Source: Methanosarcinales archaeon
GTDB taxonomy: Archaea; Halobacteriota; Methanosarcinia; Methanosarcinales; Methanocomedenaceae
Assembly (NCBI GenBank): GCA_030614485.1
Contig: JAUWTY010000069.1
Span: 1 to 6,253, forward strand
DNA length: 6,253 nt
Direction: 5' to 3'
Shown: positions 5,692 through 6,253 of the stretch, piece after piece
Layout of the letters: each line of letters starts with the position of its first letter
Position numbering within the stretch: position 1 is the stretch's first letter
Translations under genes and position numbers: made by a program
Notes under the pieces: generated by a model
The model's input: only the letters and a program-made list of their open reading frames with translations
What the model was told of the DNA's origin: nothing
Database searches by the model: none

Positions 5692-5722
5692 CAATTCAAA
5701 TGTACACAACGATTTGGAATTG
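5692..5722 (+). repeat. Hairpin 2 upstream of cdhA
   Basis: CAATTCAAAT (5692-5701) pairs with ATTT-G-GAATTG (5712-5722) as a 10-bp stem with one bulged G at 5716 and a 10-base loop. It begins only 2 bases after hairpin 1, so the two could stack. Not followed by a T-run, so it is not an obvious terminator. Confidence 0.4.
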
Positions 5723-5753
5723 ACTTAAGCGACCTGTAAGTATAATTTAACAA

Positions 5754-5760
5754 TTTATAT
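5754..5760 (+). promoter_or_regulatory. Downstream TATA candidate for cdhA
   Basis: TTTATAT is closer to the archaeal consensus than the upstream candidate. It predicts a start near 5782 and a leader of about 75 bases. The TAAAGTGT repeat straddles the predicted start site. Confidence 0.45.
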
Positions 5761-5770
5761 CGTAGATTAA

Positions 5771-5789
5771 TAAAGTGTATTTAAAGTGT
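5771..5789 (+). repeat. TAAAGTGT direct repeat before cdhA
   Basis: Two exact copies of TAAAGTGT (5771-5778 and 5782-5789) are spaced 11 bp start to start, about one helical turn, so a protein could meet both on the same DNA face. They coincide with the start predicted from the TATA at 5754-5760, which would suit a repressor. No known regulator is recognised. Confidence 0.35.
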
Positions 5790-5840
5790 GTTGAAAACTG
5801 CTCATTTGTCTAAACCATGATATTAATGATCTTATCTTAA

Positions 5841-5846
5841 AAGGAG
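5841..5846 (+). promoter_or_regulatory. Ribosome-binding site of cdhA
   Basis: AAGGAG is the strongest Shine-Dalgarno match in the window and lies 11 bases before the ATG at 5858, fixing that start. It suits a gene that must be translated at a high level. Confidence 0.75.
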
Positions 5847-5857
5847 AATTTAACCCA

Positions 5858-6253
5858 ATGGCAATCAAAAAAGGCCAATTCACCATTGAAAACCTGGAAA
5901 ATGTCCAGATAAATATAGGGAGTGTTGTTTCTTCTGGTAAAGCAGAGGAAAAAAAGAAAGCAGAAGGTCCAACTCCTGCACCCGATATACATGGACTGCG
6001 GGATTGGGACATGAAGCTGCTTAAGCGGTACGAACCAGTTTATTCGCCTATTTGTGATCTTTGCTGTTACTGTACCTACGGCAAATGCGACCTGACTGGC
6101 AACAAGGAAGGTGCCTGCGGTATCAATATGGAAGCCCACCAGGCCCGTGAAGCTATGCTCAGGACCTTAACAGGTGCAGCCGCCCATGCGGGCCATGGCA
6201 GACACTTATTGAACCATCTTATCGAGCGTTTTGGAGCTGACCATCCTATCGAT
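5858..6253 (+). CDS. cdhA: Acetyl-CoA decarbonylase/synthase alpha subunit, CO dehydrogenase (partial, C-terminus off the right edge)
   Basis: The first 132 residues of CdhA, the nickel-iron CO dehydrogenase subunit of the archaeal ACDS complex, are present. The complex interconverts CO2, CO and the carbonyl of acetyl-CoA in acetate use and carbon fixation. The N-terminus ([16 protein letters not shown], 6-21) and [14 protein letters not shown] (48-61) match the family. The iron-sulfur ligands of the B and D clusters appear as CDLCCYC plus later cysteines (C66, C69, C70, C72, C77, C87). HAGHGRH (H110, H113, H116) corresponds to the conserved histidine relay of CO dehydrogenases. The Cys spacing and subunit length context distinguish it from bacterial CooS/AcsA. 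The full protein is about 800 residues, so most is outside. cdhB and the rest of the operon would be expected to the right. The long upstream region suggests transcriptional or leader control. Confidence 0.95.
   Translation, partial: MAIKKGQFTIENLENVQINIGSVVSSGKAEEKKKAEGPTPAPDIHGLRDWDMKLLKRYEPVYSPICDLCCYCTYGKCDLTGNKEGACGINMEAHQAREAMLRTLTGAAAHAGHGRHLLNHLIERFGADHPID

Larger units (their letters stand above)
5520..5857. other. 338-bp non-coding region between rnhB and cdhA
   Basis: No gene is supported here. On the rnhB side are repeats of GTGATATT (5554-5561, 5614-5621) and ATATGCTT (5566-5573, 5599-5606), plus the small inverted repeat ATATT-AGC-AATAT (5557-5569). The cdhA side has two TATA candidates (about 5632-5644 and 5754-5760), two adjacent hairpins (5669-5689 and 5692-5722), and a TAAAGTGT direct repeat (5771-5778, 5782-5789). 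The cdhA ribosome-binding site closes the region. It is long for this otherwise compact window, which suggests regulation of cdhA. Confidence 0.6.

Noticed and set aside
5682..5723. 13-residue mini-ORF in the cdhA leader
   Set aside because: No ribosome-binding site, no run of regulatory codons as in attenuators, and it overlaps both hairpins, so it is most likely chance.
5837..6139. Minus-strand frames opposite cdhA
   Set aside because: They are antisense to a clearly identified CdhA N-terminus with conserved cysteines and a strong ribosome-binding site.

Overview
The window looks like a chromosomal segment from a methanogenic or methane-oxidising archaeon related to the Methanosarcinales (an ANME-2-like lineage is possible). 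Four observations point there: the start of a CdhA-type CO dehydrogenase subunit of the acetyl-CoA decarbonylase/synthase complex, an archaeal Nop5 protein, a Dph6-type diphthine-ammonia ligase, and a CbiA/CfbB tetrapyrrole amidase of the kind used for corrinoids or coenzyme F430. TATA-box promoters placed about 25 bp before start codons and T-rich gene ends are also archaeal. The genus cannot be fixed from the sequence alone.

Layout: 1-1007 (minus) is a two-gene unit, leuD then leuB. The genes overlap by an ATGA, and leuB runs off the left edge. A 259-bp AT-rich spacer separates it from the divergent nop5 (1267-2259, plus), which has a GTG start and appears leaderless. nop5 converges on a cbiA/cfbB gene (2299-3753, minus). 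That gene diverges from dph6 (3814-4482, plus) across only 60 bp, with overlapping TATA elements. dph6 converges on a 72-residue protein made almost entirely of four CxxC knuckles (4565-4783, minus), and two hairpins fill the gap. Upstream of it on the same strand is rnhB (4854-5519). A 338-bp non-coding region with two hairpins and several short repeats separates rnhB from cdhA (5858 onward, plus), which is cut by the right edge.

Functionally this is mostly core metabolism and information processing: leucine (or coenzyme B precursor) synthesis, rRNA 2'-O-methylation, tetrapyrrole amidation, diphthamide formation, RNA-DNA hybrid removal and C1/acetyl-CoA metabolism. There are no signs of a mobile element, CRISPR array, tRNA, rRNA or defence island. 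I do not see a wholly new system. The points worth a second look are the structured region before cdhA, the stand-alone DnaJ-type zinc-finger protein, the compact divergent promoter between cbiA/cfbB and dph6, nop5 without an adjacent fibrillarin gene, and a perfect palindrome upstream of leuD.
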